A stretch of 64,000 bases of DNA from Nocardia iowensis (GTDB lineage Bacteria; Actinomycetota; Actinomycetes; Mycobacteriales; Mycobacteriaceae), in the NCBI RefSeq assembly GCF_019222765.1, contig NZ_CP078145.1:868001-932000 (forward strand). The letters are read 5' to 3'. A model generated the notes under the pieces. The model did no database searches. It saw only the letters and a list, made by a program, of their open reading frames with translations, and was not told the DNA's origin. This document shows positions 26,054 through 35,168 of the stretch, piece by piece; position 1 is the stretch's first letter, and every line of letters starts with the position of its first letter. The position numbers and the translations under genes were made by a program.

Positions 26054-29000
26054 ATTGGGCTGTGGTGCCTGCTTGTTGCCGATGCGCTGTGGCGGCTTCC
26101 GGCTTGCCGAGGGCGGTGGCGAGTTCGGCGAGGTAGTGGGCGACCGGTTCGAGGGTGACCAGACCGCTGCCCGCTCCGGCGAGTTCGGTTGCGGCGGGCA
26201 GCAATTGGTCGTAGCAGCGCCGCATCATCGGTTCGTCGCCGAGGGCTCGGGCGGCTCGGGCGGTGAGGCAGGTGCGGAGTTCGAGCAGTAGGTCTCGTGG
26301 TGAGTCGGGGATGGCCCGCAATGCCTCGGCGGCTTCCTCTCGAAGGCCGTTGTCCAACAGAATGATCGGGCGCACCCATGGTTCATACGGCCCCCATTCC
26401 GCGGTCGCGGCGTCATTGCTCGGCAGACCGTGCCGCAGCCGCAGGCAGAGCAGGGCCAAGGGAAGCAATCCCCGTTCGACACCGGGCATACCGCTGCCAG
26501 CGAGGGACGCGGCCGCGGCGCGGTAAGCGGCCTCCGCTTGGTGCGGGCTGCCGGTGATCGCGGTGCGCAGGGCGGCGTACCAGTGATTGAAGACGCCGAC
26601 CATCGGTAACTCGTATTCGGTGGCCAACTGGTCCGCCGCGGCAGCGTGGGCGTCCGCTGAGGCGATATCAGCTGTCGCGCAAGCTGTTTGAATACCGATG
26701 AGGTGACCGAGGACCTCGAAGGTGACCAGCCGGTGTTGCCGCCCGAGCGCGATGAGTTCGCCGCCGATACGGGCACGTTCCGCACTGAGACCGGCCCGGT
26801 GAAACATGTGCATGAAGCGGCCGTTGAGCGCGAACGCCAGCAGCGCTGGGTCGCCGAGTTCCCGAGCGATCGCCTCCGCTTCCTCGGCCGCCCGCAGGCC
26901 GCGGTCGTCCGCCGCGCCGCGCAGTTCCAGGGCAATTGTCGTGCACAACCGCGCACGCAGCGCACGGCACTCGGCGGGCAGGGCGGCGAGGGTGCGTTCC
27001 GCAGCCGCGATGACGTGGCGGGACAGCTCCGGGTCGTCGTTGGTTGTCCATACCGCGGGGACATCGAAAGCGCTGATGACCTGCGCGGCGAGCATCGGAT
27101 CGACCCACTGCCCGGCCTGCGTGACGGCTAGTCGGCGGTAATGGCGGGCCTCGCCGAGCGCACCCGTCACCGCCAACCCGCGCGCGAGTCCCGTGGTCGC
27201 CTCGAGTTGCGCGGCCGGGTCGGGTTCGGGCATCCGGTCGAAGGCATCGAGTGCCGCACGCCACTGCCGCACCGCCTCGGCGAGGGCGAATCCCCGCTCG
27301 GCCTCGACCGCAGCGGCGCTGGCGTACCGGGCAGCCGGTGCCGCGGTGGTACGGCTGTGTGCGCGGACGAAGTGATGTGCCAGCACTGAAACGGGTGCCG
27401 TGCCGGTCTTTTCGAGCAATGCACCGATCGTGCCGTGCCACCGGGCTCGGCGCGGTCCACTGATGTCGTGGTACACGGTGTCGCGTACCAACGCGTGGGT
27501 GAAGCGCAGCAGCCCGTCTGGTAGTTCGGTGAACAGCCCTGCGGCCAGCGAGGTTTCGAGACTGTCGAGCGCGCGGCTCTCGTCGCCGACGAGGTCGATG
27601 AGGATCTCCCGATCGACGTCTTCGCCGAGCACGGCCGCCTGCTGCACCACCGTCTGCGCGGGTTGCGGCAGCATGGCCATGCGATGCCGGATGACCTCGC
27701 GGACACCCGCCGGGACGGCATCGATGGCGACGGCGCCTTCGTCGCGCAGCAGCCGGGCCAGCTCGCGAACGAAGAACGGATTACCGTTGCTGCGCCGGTG
27801 AATTCGGTGCACGGTGGGCTCGGCGATATCCGGTCCGGCGATCTCGCGTACCAGGGCGGCGGTGTCGGTCTCGGACAGTCCGCTCAGATACACGCGAACC
27901 GGTTCGGCGCGCGCCATCTTGCCAAGCGCGGCAGTCAGTTCGGTGCTGATCTCGGTGCTGCGGTACGTCGCCACGATCAGCACCGGGCCTGCGATACCGC
28001 CGGTGACCAGCGCGGCGAGTAGGTCCAGGGTTTCCGCGCCCGCATTGTGGATGTCGTCGAAGACCAGCAGGACCGGCGTGCGTTGCGACACCGACCCGAG
28101 GTATTCGGCTGCGGCACGATGAAATAGGAACCGGGCTTCGGCCGGATCTGGGCTCGCTGCCGTGGGAGGGTGGCCCGCTGGACCCGCAGGTTGACCTTCA
28201 GGATCGGCCGCGGTGGTCAGCGTCGCGAGGATGCTGGTCCATGCCCAGCCGGGTGGGACACCGACATCCGATGGGCTTTCGCCGCGCGCGGCGGTCCAGC
28301 CGCTGTCGGTCAGTGCAAATGAAATCTCCTGGGCCAGAGCGCTTTTACCGGCTCCGGCTTCCCCCGCCAATAGTGCTAATCGTGCGTGACCATGCCGAGC
28401 GGCGTCCTCGGCGGCGTGTCGCAGCGCGGCGAATTCCAACCGCCGGCCGACGAAACCGCCTCCGCGCGGCGATGTTCGGGCGGCTGGAGCGAGCAGATGC
28501 GGCGCGTGGGCCAGGATGTCCGCCTCCACGCGCTGGAGCTCGGGACCCGGGTCTGCGCCCAATTCGGTGCGCAAGAGGTCGCGGATGCGGCGCAGCGCGG
28601 CCAGGGCGTCGCTCTGTCTGCCGGATCGGTAGAGCGCTACCGCGAGCAATTGCCAGGCGTGTTCGCGCAAAGGGTGCTCGGCGAGCAAGGTATTCAGTAC
28701 CGGCACGGCTTCGGCGGCCCGCGCGAGGTCGATCAGCGCGGCGGCGCGCTGCTCGACGGCCGTTAGCCGCAGCCCGTCGAGCCGGTCGACTTCGGCACGC
28801 GCCCAGCCTTGTTCGGCGAATTCCGCGTAGGCCGGGCCTTGCCACAGCGGCAGCGCCGCATCGATGGTCGTCAGTGCGCGGTCGAACCGCCCGGCGGCCA
28901 GCAGTTCGGCGGTGTGCTCGACGGCGGTGGCGAACCGGTCCGCGTCCACCGCATCCGGCTCGGTGCGCAGTGCGTATCCGGGCGGGACGGTCACCAGCAC

Positions 29001-29258
29001 CGCGGCGGGAGTGCGCGGTGGGCGATCGGGCTCGAGCACCCGCCGCAGATCGGCGACGAACGTCTGAATCGCGCCCACCGCGCCGCGCGGCGGGCGCTCC
29101 CACAGGTCGTCGATCACCTGGTCCACCGAGACCATGCGCCCCCGCGCGACCAGCAACCGCGCGAGCACCGCGCGGTGCCGCGGCCCCTTCAGCGGCAGCG
29201 ATTTCCCGGCACGCTCGGCGCCGATCGGCCCGAGGACACCGAAGCTCAGCTGCGCCAC
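26043..29258 (-). CDS. SARP/BTAD-AAA transcriptional regulator (AfsR-like)
   Basis: A 1071-residue regulator. Residues 1-95 are an OmpR-type winged helix (LSFGVLGPIGAERAG...LPLKGPRHRAVLARLLVARG). Residues of about 100-250 are the bacterial transcriptional activator domain. An NTPase follows, with Walker A GEAGAGKSA (K305) and Walker B VLLVFDDIHNAG, and the C-terminal half is all-helical, TPR-like. There is no C-terminal LuxR domain. AfsR/EmbR-type proteins activate antibiotic or cell-envelope genes. A direct repeat with 11-base period lies upstream, shared with the divergent hydrolase gene. The NRPS locus is almost 20 kb away, so a link is only speculation. Its last 11 bases overlap the convergent SDR gene. 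Confidence 0.9.
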   Translation of the reverse strand: MAQLSFGVLGPIGAERAGKSLPLKGPRHRAVLARLLVARGRMVSVDQVIDDLWERPPRGAVGAIQTFVADLRRVLEPDRPPRTPAAVLVTVPPGYALRTEPDAVDADRFATAVEHTAELLAAGRFDRALTTIDAALPLWQGPAYAEFAEQGWARAEVDRLDGLRLTAVEQRAAALIDLARAAEAVPVLNTLLAEHPLREHAWQLLAVALYRSGRQSDALAALRRIRDLLRTELGADPGPELQRVEADILAHAPHLLAPAARTSPRGGGFVGRRLEFAALRHAAEDAARHGHARLALLAGEAGAGKSALAQEISFALTDSGWTAARGESPSDVGVPPGWAWTSILATLTTAADPEGQPAGPAGHPPTAASPDPAEARFLFHRAAAEYLGSVSQRTPVLLVFDDIHNAGAETLDLLAALVTGGIAGPVLIVATYRSTEISTELTAALGKMARAEPVRVYLSGLSETDTAALVREIAGPDIAEPTVHRIHRRSNGNPFFVRELARLLRDEGAVAIDAVPAGVREVIRHRMAMLPQPAQTVVQQAAVLGEDVDREILIDLVGDESRALDSLETSLAAGLFTELPDGLLRFTHALVRDTVYHDISGPRRARWHGTIGALLEKTGTAPVSVLAHHFVRAHSRTTAAPAARYASAAAVEAERGFALAEAVRQWRAALDAFDRMPEPDPAAQLEATTGLARGLAVTGALGEARHYRRLAVTQAGQWVDPMLAAQVISAFDVPAVWTTNDDPELSRHVIAAAERTLAALPAECRALRARLCTTIALELRGAADDRGLRAAEEAEAIARELGDPALLAFALNGRFMHMFHRAGLSAERARIGGELIALGRQHRLVTFEVLGHLIGIQTACATADIASADAHAAAADQLATEYELPMVGVFNHWYAALRTAITGSPHQAEAAYRAAAASLAGSGMPGVERGLLPLALLCLRLRHGLPSNDAATAEWGPYEPWVRPIILLDNGLREEAAEALRAIPDSPRDLLLELRTCLTARAARALGDEPMMRRCYDQLLPAATELAGAGSGLVTLEPVAHYLAELATALGKPEAATAHRQQAGTTAQFMK

Positions 29259-29302
29259 ACGACCAGTCCGATCCCTTCGATCGAGGCAGCCGACGTACTC
29301 AG

Positions 29303-29323
29303 TCGCTGCTGATTCGTTGCTGA
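29303..29323. promoter_or_regulatory. Direct repeat with 11-base period, SARP-site candidate
   Basis: TCGCTGCTGA (29303-29312) and TCGTTGCTGA (29314-29323) repeat with an offset of exactly 11 bases, one helical turn. SARP proteins are known to bind direct heptamer repeats at this period. It lies between the SARP gene and the divergent hydrolase gene. Confidence 0.45.
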
Positions 29324-29376
29324 GTGCACGAGAAAAGACTGGTCGGCGTCACCAGCGAACACCGGAAGGACACCTC

Positions 29377-30255
29377 ATGACCCCGAAGATTACCGGATTC
29401 ACCTACCAGCGGATCGCCGTCGCCGACCAGATCGAACTCAATGTCGCCGTCGGCGGCTCGGGCAGTCCGGTCGTGCTGTTGCACGGTTTCCCGCAGACCC
29501 ACCTGATGTGGCGCCACGTCGCGGCCGACCTCGCCGCCGACCACACCGTTATCTGCCCCGACCTGCGCGGTTACGGCGACAGCGACAAGCCGGTCGAGAC
29601 CGATGGCAGCGGTTACTCGAAGCGCACCATGGCCGCCGATGTCGTCGCCGTCGCCCGCGCCCTCGGACACGAGCGCTTCGCGCTGGCCGGACACGACCGC
29701 GGCGCCCTGGTCGCCATCCGCGCCGGTCTCGACCATCCCGATGCCGTCACTCACCTCGCCTCGCTCGACGTGCTGCCCACCCTCGACATGTGGGACGTGC
29801 TGCACGGCGTCACGGCCGCGGTCGGCTTCCACCTGTACCTGATGGCGCAGCCGCCGGGGTTGCCAGAACAACTGATCGGCGCCGCCCCCGACGCGTTCTT
29901 CGGACACTTCCTCGACATCTGGACCCGCGACCCCGACTCGATCCCGCCCGAGATCCGCGCTGCTTACCTGCGCGCCTGCGCCGCCGCGGTGCCAAGCATC
30001 GTCGCCGACTACCGCGCCTCGGCGGGCATCGACATCGAGCACGACCGCCTCGACCGCGCCGCGGGCAATCACCTGCGCATGCCCGTCACTGTCCTGCAAC
30101 AGGATTGGGGCGCGGCCCTCGGCTTCGACGCCGAAACACTGTGGCGCGCATGGGCTCCCGACCTGAAGCACACCACCGTCGGCTGCGGGCACTTCATGGC
30201 CGAAGAAGCCCCCGCCACCGTCACCGCGGCCCTGCGCGAGCTGCTCGGCCGCTGA
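29377..30255 (+). CDS. Alpha/beta hydrolase, haloacetate-dehalogenase-like
   Basis: A 292-residue alpha/beta hydrolase. The nucleophile elbow is AGHDRGALVA, an Asp nucleophile as in fluoro/haloacetate dehalogenases and epoxide hydrolases; the oxyanion motif is LLHGFPQTHLMW, with DLRGYGDSDKP after it, and the catalytic His is in VGCGHFMAEEAP. These features match the FAc-dehalogenase group more than the haloalkane dehalogenases. The natural substrate may be a small ester or epoxide instead. ATG 29377 has a GGAAGGA ribosome-binding site; the longer open frame to 29134 lies antisense to the SARP gene. Divergent from the SARP regulator and convergent, three bases apart, with the next gene. Confidence 0.88.
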   Translation: MTPKITGFTYQRIAVADQIELNVAVGGSGSPVVLLHGFPQTHLMWRHVAADLAADHTVICPDLRGYGDSDKPVETDGSGYSKRTMAADVVAVARALGHERFALAGHDRGALVAIRAGLDHPDAVTHLASLDVLPTLDMWDVLHGVTAAVGFHLYLMAQPPGLPEQLIGAAPDAFFGHFLDIWTRDPDSIPPEIRAAYLRACAAAVPSIVADYRASAGIDIEHDRLDRAAGNHLRMPVTVLQQDWGAALGFDAETLWRAWAPDLKHTTVGCGHFMAEEAPATVTAALRELLGR

Positions 30256-30258
30256 CGA

Positions 30259-31755
30259 TCAGTGCTGCCAGAAGTCGGCGAAATTCTGCGCCCAGGCCCG
30301 TGCTTGGGTGATCTGGGTTTCGGTGATCTGGGTGCCAGGCCCCGGATCGTTCATGACATTGTCCGGCAGGTCGCTGTGCCCGCCGGAATTCGTGATCAGA
30401 TGACCGATCTCGTGGGCGATCGTGGCGAACCGGTCCGACGCGCCCGCGGCGATGCCGATGCAATTGTTGCCGAGCAGGGCCTCGCCGATCTGCGGCGCGT
30501 CGGGCGGCGCGATCCGATGCATGAAGATCACCTTCAGCACCCGCTTGTCCGAAATGTGCTGGGGGTGCTCGTTCAGGGTGGTGTTGTTCTCCCGCAGGCG
30601 CACGTCGTTCACGCCCGGTGCGGGTCCCGGCGCGGCGTGTTCATTGTCGGTCTTGATGTCGATGTAGTTGACCAGCCGGAACCTGATGCGCGCCTTGCCC
30701 CAGATGCTGTCGGGTGACACCCAGCCCAGGTGGCGGTAGAGGCCCTCGTTGTCGGGCACGGGCCAGTGATCCCAGGCGCGTTCGGCGAACTTCAGTTCAC
30801 CGGTACTGCCGTCGACACTCTTGAAGTTGGTGGTGGGACTGATGATCGGGACCTGGTCCCACAGCGCCATCTGGCTGGCCGCCGAAATCTCTTGCACTGG
30901 AATCTGATCGGAGAAGAACCGGGCGACCTCGACCGGGACGAGGAGCACGTCCGGATCCAAAGCGATGCGCGCCTTTTCGGCCGTGTTGGCGGCGAAGCCG
31001 TTCTTGGGTGCCCGGACGAGCAGCTTGACGTCGACCGGGCGATAGCCGACTCGAATGCGGGACAGCAGCTTCACCTCTGAACCGTTAGCGCCGCTGAAGT
31101 TTCCGACCGTGGCGGGCCAAGCGTGTGCGCCTTCGCTCAACGACCCGGCGCGGATCGGTCGCGGGCCTGCCTCCGCTTCGCCGTTGCTGACCGAGAGTTC
31201 GGTGTCGCCGTGGGTGAATCGCCACCCGTTCCCGATGCGGACGAGTTCCTGCGGCACCATGCCGCTCGCGGCTTCGGAGTGCACATCGATCAGCTTGGTC
31301 GTGACCTCGACCTGTGGGTTGTCGGTATCGACGAAGGTGATCCCGTTGTCGGTCTTCACCGCGCCCTCGACGACGAGCATGAACGTCTGCAGCGGCGGCG
31401 TCGGCTGGTTCTGTGGTTTCGTCAGGGTCTGGAAGCTGGTGTTCTGCTCCCCGTACCTGTTGTTGAAACCTTCCAGGATCGCCGCCTGCAGGACAGCGAA
31501 GTTGACGTCGTCGATGCTGCGTGGCGACGGATTGCCCGGCGAGTGTTCGTAATTGAACACGATGACGTCGAGGAAGACCGGACGGCGCAGCATGCGACCG
31601 TCCAGCAGTTTCAGCAACGCGGCAGCAAGCGCCGGGTACGGGGTGAACTCGGCATTGCCGAGAAAGTCGAGGAGGACGGGTTCCGGAAGGCTGAAATCCA
31701 CCCCGACATGGTCGAGGGCGCGGATCACGGCTGCGGGTTCATTGTCATTCGGCAT
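30259..31755 (-). CDS. Uncharacterised protein with HExxH metallopeptidase-like motif
   Basis: A 498-residue protein I do not recognise as a named family. Near the C-terminus it has HEIGHLITNSGGH (H448, E449, H452, H460) followed eight residues later by a Met (NVMN, M468), the layout of a metzincin-like zinc site with Met-turn, although the third His is 8 rather than 6 residues after the second. The first 440 residues are soluble, beta-rich, and contain no signal peptide or transmembrane segment (for example RRPVFLDVIVFNYEHSPGNP). It might be a non-exported metalloprotease or a toxin-like effector. ATG 31755 starts the frame, with no strong ribosome-binding site. It is convergent with the hydrolase gene. 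Confidence 0.7.
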   Translation of the reverse strand: MPNDNEPAAVIRALDHVGVDFSLPEPVLLDFLGNAEFTPYPALAAALLKLLDGRMLRRPVFLDVIVFNYEHSPGNPSPRSIDDVNFAVLQAAILEGFNNRYGEQNTSFQTLTKPQNQPTPPLQTFMLVVEGAVKTDNGITFVDTDNPQVEVTTKLIDVHSEAASGMVPQELVRIGNGWRFTHGDTELSVSNGEAEAGPRPIRAGSLSEGAHAWPATVGNFSGANGSEVKLLSRIRVGYRPVDVKLLVRAPKNGFAANTAEKARIALDPDVLLVPVEVARFFSDQIPVQEISAASQMALWDQVPIISPTTNFKSVDGSTGELKFAERAWDHWPVPDNEGLYRHLGWVSPDSIWGKARIRFRLVNYIDIKTDNEHAAPGPAPGVNDVRLRENNTTLNEHPQHISDKRVLKVIFMHRIAPPDAPQIGEALLGNNCIGIAAGASDRFATIAHEIGHLITNSGGHSDLPDNVMNDPGPGTQITETQITQARAWAQNFADFWQH

Positions 31756-32046
31756 GATGATCGTTCTTTACTTCGAATTTTTCCGGTGTCGGGCCGGCTG
31801 AAAGCCGATCGTCGCACCGCCCACCCACCAGCGCGCGAGTACTCAGCTACCTGCTTCGCCACCCACCCACGCCCTACCTACCGCGTGTGCCGCCCAGCCC
31901 GGCAACCCATTGCGCCGAACACTCAGACCAACTAGAGACGCATGCCCCGGCGAAGAGGTGGTAGTTCCCTGCCGAGGGCGCAGCCCATACCGCGCCTCCG
32001 AAGTTGATTACCGAAGTTCAGTGCCCACGGGCAGAGGAGATCGATC

Positions 32047-32346
32047 ATGAGGTCCACAATTCGCCGCCCCGCCAGCGGCCTATACCGACTCGCAGCAGGT
32101 ACAGCACTCGCCACCGCTCTAATCGCAGGCGCCACCGCCCAAGCCACCGCAGACCCAATGATGAGCGACCTGGAAATAGCCCGCCAAGCCCTAGCCGGAG
32201 CCACCGTCCAATCGGTAGAACTGGACACCGCAGACGGCACCCCCCAATGGGAAGTAGACATCCGCACCCGAGACGGCGCCGTCTACGAGGTCCAAGTAGA
32301 CGCAAACACCGGCACAGTCCTGTCCATCGAACCCGACCAAACCTGA
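32047..32346 (+). CDS. Secreted PepSY-domain protein
   Basis: A 99-residue exported protein. A signal peptide (RLAAGTALATALIAGATAQATA) is followed by a single PepSY domain with the typical VQSVELDTADGTPQWEVDI and VYEVQVDANTGTVLSI. Such small proteins are thought to bind or inhibit proteases, or to work in the cell envelope; the partner is unknown. A clear ribosome-binding site (GAGGAGA) precedes ATG 32047. A strong hairpin follows the stop codon. Codon choice is richer in A at third positions than in the neighbours (many CCA, GCA, GTA), which may mark a different origin. Confidence 0.85.
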   Translation: MRSTIRRPASGLYRLAAGTALATALIAGATAQATADPMMSDLEIARQALAGATVQSVELDTADGTPQWEVDIRTRDGAVYEVQVDANTGTVLSIEPDQT

Positions 32347-32359
32347 CGCCCCGCCCAGC

Positions 32360-32395
32360 CTCTGCCGCAGCGGCCCATCAGCCGTTGCGGCAGAG
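32360..32395 (+). terminator. Hairpin terminator after the PepSY gene
   Basis: Arms 32360-32373 and 32382-32395 pair over 14 bases (one G-T wobble) around an 8-base loop, starting 14 bases after the stop codon. It lies between that gene and the oppositely oriented tRNA. Confidence 0.7.
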
Positions 32396-32430
32396 CCACT
32401 CCCGCATCCCGCTGACCCGCGGAGAAAATG

Positions 32431-32503
32431 TGCCCTCGGCAGGATTCGAACCTGCGACACCCGCTTTAGGAGAGCGGTGCTCTATCCCCTGAGCTACGAG
32501 GGC
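32431..32503 (-). tRNA. tRNA-Arg (anticodon CCT)
   Basis: The 73-base minus-strand gene folds as a full cloverleaf: acceptor stem GCCCTCG/CGAGGGC with discriminator A, D arm GCTCAGGGGATAGAGC, anticodon arm CCGCT-CTCCTAA-AGCGG with anticodon CCT, and T arm GCAGG-TTCGAAT-CCTGC. The CCA end is not encoded. It reads the AGG arginine codon, which is rare in such GC-rich genomes. Confidence 0.95.
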
Positions 32504-32593
32504 TGACCTGGTGGCATCGATGATGCCTGGTGGGACGTCGGGGAGTCTACCGGGTGGAGGGCGGCGGGGCCGAAACGGATTGGCGGGATCGAT

Positions 32594-32625
32594 GGGATGT
32601 GGGGGTGGTGACGGGGGAGTGGGGG
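32594..32625 (+). other. G-quadruplex-forming motif downstream of the methyltransferase gene
   Basis: Four G-runs (32594-32596, 32601-32605, 32613-32617, 32621-32625) are separated by loops of 4, 7 and 3 bases, meeting the usual G3+N1-7 rule. It begins 6 bases beyond the stop codon of the minus-strand methyltransferase gene, in the template strand for that gene. More G-runs precede it at 32537-32570. Confidence 0.6.
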
Positions 32626-32631
32626 CGTTGA

Positions 32632-33555
32632 TCAGGAAGGTTTGGTGGCTACGGCGATGATGTAGTCGGCCCAGGGGCCCCAGAGGGTGAGGCCGGGGCG
32701 GCTGAAGGCGAGGCGGAGGGCGGGGTTTACGCGGCGCATGTCGGGGTCGCGGAGGCGCTTGGTGAGGTAGTTGGCGAGGGGGGCGTAGACATCGCGGCGG
32801 ATCGAGTAGGTGAGTACGTCGTGGAAGCCGGTGTCGGTCAGTGCCTGCCGGTAGTGGTGGATGTCGAAGTAGTCGCGCTCGTGCCGGGTGCGGGGGAGTC
32901 GGCGGAGGTTGGGGTGGTCGGACAGTTGGACGATGGCTTTCGAGGCGCGGTTCGTTCGCGGCACGATGTCGGCGGTGACGAGCTTGCCGCCGGGCTGTAG
33001 CACCCGGTGGGCCTCGGCGAAAAACTTTGTGTACGAAGGGAAGTGGAAGGCCGATTCGAGTGCGGTCACCTTGGTGCACGACTCGTTCTCGCGCGGCAGG
33101 TCGATCGCGGAGCCGTATTCGTAGCGGATGCGGTGGGCGAGGCCGAGTTCGGCGGCGCGCCTGCTGGCGATCTCGATCTGTTCGACCGCGATGTTGACGC
33201 CGATGATCTGCTTCGGCTGGAACTCCTCGGCCCACAGAAAGTCCTGATCGCCGTAGCCGAATCCGACATCGAGCTGGATGTCGTCGGGCCCGAGCTCCGC
33301 CTCCCGGGCCACCAGCCGCGCGAGGTCCTTGCTCGCCTCGTCGAGGGTGGCCGGATGGTCGCGCCAGTAGCCGAGATTGATGAACAGCGAGTCCTCGCCG
33401 AACAGGTTCTGCGGCCCGACTACGTCGTAGACCCGGCCCACCCGCTCGCCCGACGGCAGGAGCGGCACCTTCGCCCACTCATAGCATTCTTTGGCCCAGC
33501 GCCGCGATCGGTGGCGCAAGTCCTCGACCGGAATGTCGGCAGTGGTCAGCGTCAT
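32632..33555 (-). CDS. Class I SAM-dependent methyltransferase
   Basis: A 307-residue methyltransferase. Motif I reads LDVGFGYGDQDFLWAEEF, with the acidic SAM-ribose residue further on in IIGVNIAVEQIEIA, then ESAFHFPSYTKFFAEAHRVL and LQPGGKLVTADIVPR, typical of small-molecule methyltransferases of the UbiE/sterol-methyltransferase kind (Methyltransf_11). The N-terminal RSRRWAKECYEWAKVPLLPS and C-terminal region are specific to an actinobacterial subgroup whose substrate I do not know. A ribosome-binding site (GGAGG) precedes ATG 33555. The coding strand is very C-rich in the 3' third. A quadruplex motif follows the stop. Confidence 0.87.
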   Translation of the reverse strand: MTLTTADIPVEDLRHRSRRWAKECYEWAKVPLLPSGERVGRVYDVVGPQNLFGEDSLFINLGYWRDHPATLDEASKDLARLVAREAELGPDDIQLDVGFGYGDQDFLWAEEFQPKQIIGVNIAVEQIEIASRRAAELGLAHRIRYEYGSAIDLPRENESCTKVTALESAFHFPSYTKFFAEAHRVLQPGGKLVTADIVPRTNRASKAIVQLSDHPNLRRLPRTRHERDYFDIHHYRQALTDTGFHDVLTYSIRRDVYAPLANYLTKRLRDPDMRRVNPALRLAFSRPGLTLWGPWADYIIAVATKPS

Positions 33556-33642
33556 GAGGCCTCCAGCGCTCGGGCTCGACCAGGTGCCGCCAGCGGATCT
33601 GGATTCGAGATGCTGACAGTCTCAGACAGTTTGGCACTGCCG

Positions 33643-35028
33643 TCAAGACCCGCTCGACTCGAGCCAGCGCACCGCGCGATCGAAGCCGGAGTCGCGGTCC
33701 TGGCTGAACTCTTCGTCGGTGAAGACCGGCTCGGTCACTTCGGGTGGGATGCCCGCGCCGTCGAAGGTCCGTCCGTCCGAGGTCAAGAATTCCTCGTTGG
33801 GTAGGCCGAACGACCAGTCCGCATGCCGCGCGCCGGGCAGCTTGCGCCGCATGACGTCGGAGAACACGCCCTGGGTCGGCTGGCCGATTCGTGTTGTGCG
33901 CGAAGGACGTTCCATCATCGCTTGAGTGAAGGTCTCGCCTGCGCTGATGGTTGAGCCGCTGGTCAGTATCGCGACGGGTCCCGCGAAACCGGCACGGGCG
34001 GGCTCGACCCGCTGCACCCAGGGCTCGGTGCTGCGGGTCTTCTTGGCATAGGCGAAATAGGGGCGGTCGGTGAGGCGGGCGGCCAGTTGCAGGCCGAGGC
34101 TGTCCGAGCCGCCGCCGTTGAGCCGCAGATCCAGGATCAGTCCGCGCAGCCGGGTCAGCCGGTCCGCGGTGAAAATCGCGTCGAGGGCGCGGTCGAGCTC
34201 GGTGCTGTCGGCGGCGAAGGTGCGCTCGGCGGTGTAGCCGCTGAACGCGGAGACGCGCAGGTACCCGTAGTCCTGGCCGGGCAGGTCCGCGTAGCTGATG
34301 CGGCCGTTGGCGTATTCAGTGAGCGGGTGCTGCTGGAGGTCGCGACGTTGGACGTGCTCCTTGACCCGTTGGTCGAGTTGCGGGCCGGGGATGGTCGTTC
34401 CCGGCCTGCCGATGCCGAAAAATCCATGCTCACCTGCCGACACCACCACGTGCGCGTCGTTGAGCGGTGCGACCATATCCCGCAGTACGGCGAACAGCTC
34501 GGTGTCGTCACCGCGTTGCTCGGCCAGGGCGGCGCGCTCGCGGTACCGGCCCCGAACCTGGTGCCAGTCAATACCTTTCGCCGCGAAGAACGGATAGTTC
34601 TCCTGGAAGGTCTGCCAAAAGACATCGAAGGTGGTCGGCTCGGTAGAGCTGGTGCATGGTATGGGCAATGCGGGGATGTGGCGAAGCGTGCGGTCGCCGG
34701 CGGAGCCGTCGATGTGCAGCGTGGCCCGATCCGGCCGAGTGCCGGGGCGGAGGGTGAGAACGTCCTTGTCTTCCGTGACGTAGGTGCCCGGCTTTTCGGA
34801 TCGGGTTGCGGGTGCGTCCGTCAAACAGCTGAGCTCGGTCAGCTGATAGGCCTCCACAACGTTGTCATGTACCGAAAGCGCGGTGCCGTAGTCCTCCACC
34901 TGCCAGAAACCGGGCGGAATTTCGATGACGGCCGGTTCCCTGGCCGGGTTCCCGCAGGCCGTGGTGAGCGTGCCGACCATCACCAATGCGGCGGCGATGA
35001 CCGCGGTTCGCTTGCGCTGCATGATCAT
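33643..35028 (-). CDS. S41-family (tail-specific) peptidase lipoprotein
   Basis: A 461-residue predicted lipoprotein protease. The N-terminus MIMQRKRTAVIAAALVMVGT ends in the lipobox LTTAC, so it should be anchored outside the membrane. The S41 core shows LRGLILDLRLNGGG, the catalytic Ser in VAILTSGSTISAGETF, and IGQPTQGVFSD. A separate PDZ domain is not obvious. S41 enzymes cleave C-terminal tails of exported proteins; some actinobacterial members act in envelope maintenance. The start could be ATG 35028 or ATG 35022, with no clear ribosome-binding site for either. It lies in the same direction as the flanking genes with gaps of 87 and 140 bases. Confidence 0.88.
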   Translation of the reverse strand: MIMQRKRTAVIAAALVMVGTLTTACGNPAREPAVIEIPPGFWQVEDYGTALSVHDNVVEAYQLTELSCLTDAPATRSEKPGTYVTEDKDVLTLRPGTRPDRATLHIDGSAGDRTLRHIPALPIPCTSSTEPTTFDVFWQTFQENYPFFAAKGIDWHQVRGRYRERAALAEQRGDDTELFAVLRDMVAPLNDAHVVVSAGEHGFFGIGRPGTTIPGPQLDQRVKEHVQRRDLQQHPLTEYANGRISYADLPGQDYGYLRVSAFSGYTAERTFAADSTELDRALDAIFTADRLTRLRGLILDLRLNGGGSDSLGLQLAARLTDRPYFAYAKKTRSTEPWVQRVEPARAGFAGPVAILTSGSTISAGETFTQAMMERPSRTTRIGQPTQGVFSDVMRRKLPGARHADWSFGLPNEEFLTSDGRTFDGAGIPPEVTEPVFTDEEFSQDRDSGFDRAVRWLESSGS

Positions 35029-35168
35029 TCGTCAACCGTCCAGCAGTGTGGGGTCCGGCGACAACCGTGTAGGCAGGCGGGTACGGGGTGGGGCCAGCCG
35101 TACCACCTACGCGTCGGATAGTGGCGAAAACGCCTGGCATTTCCAGGCTCGGGCGTGCGCCGAGGCGG

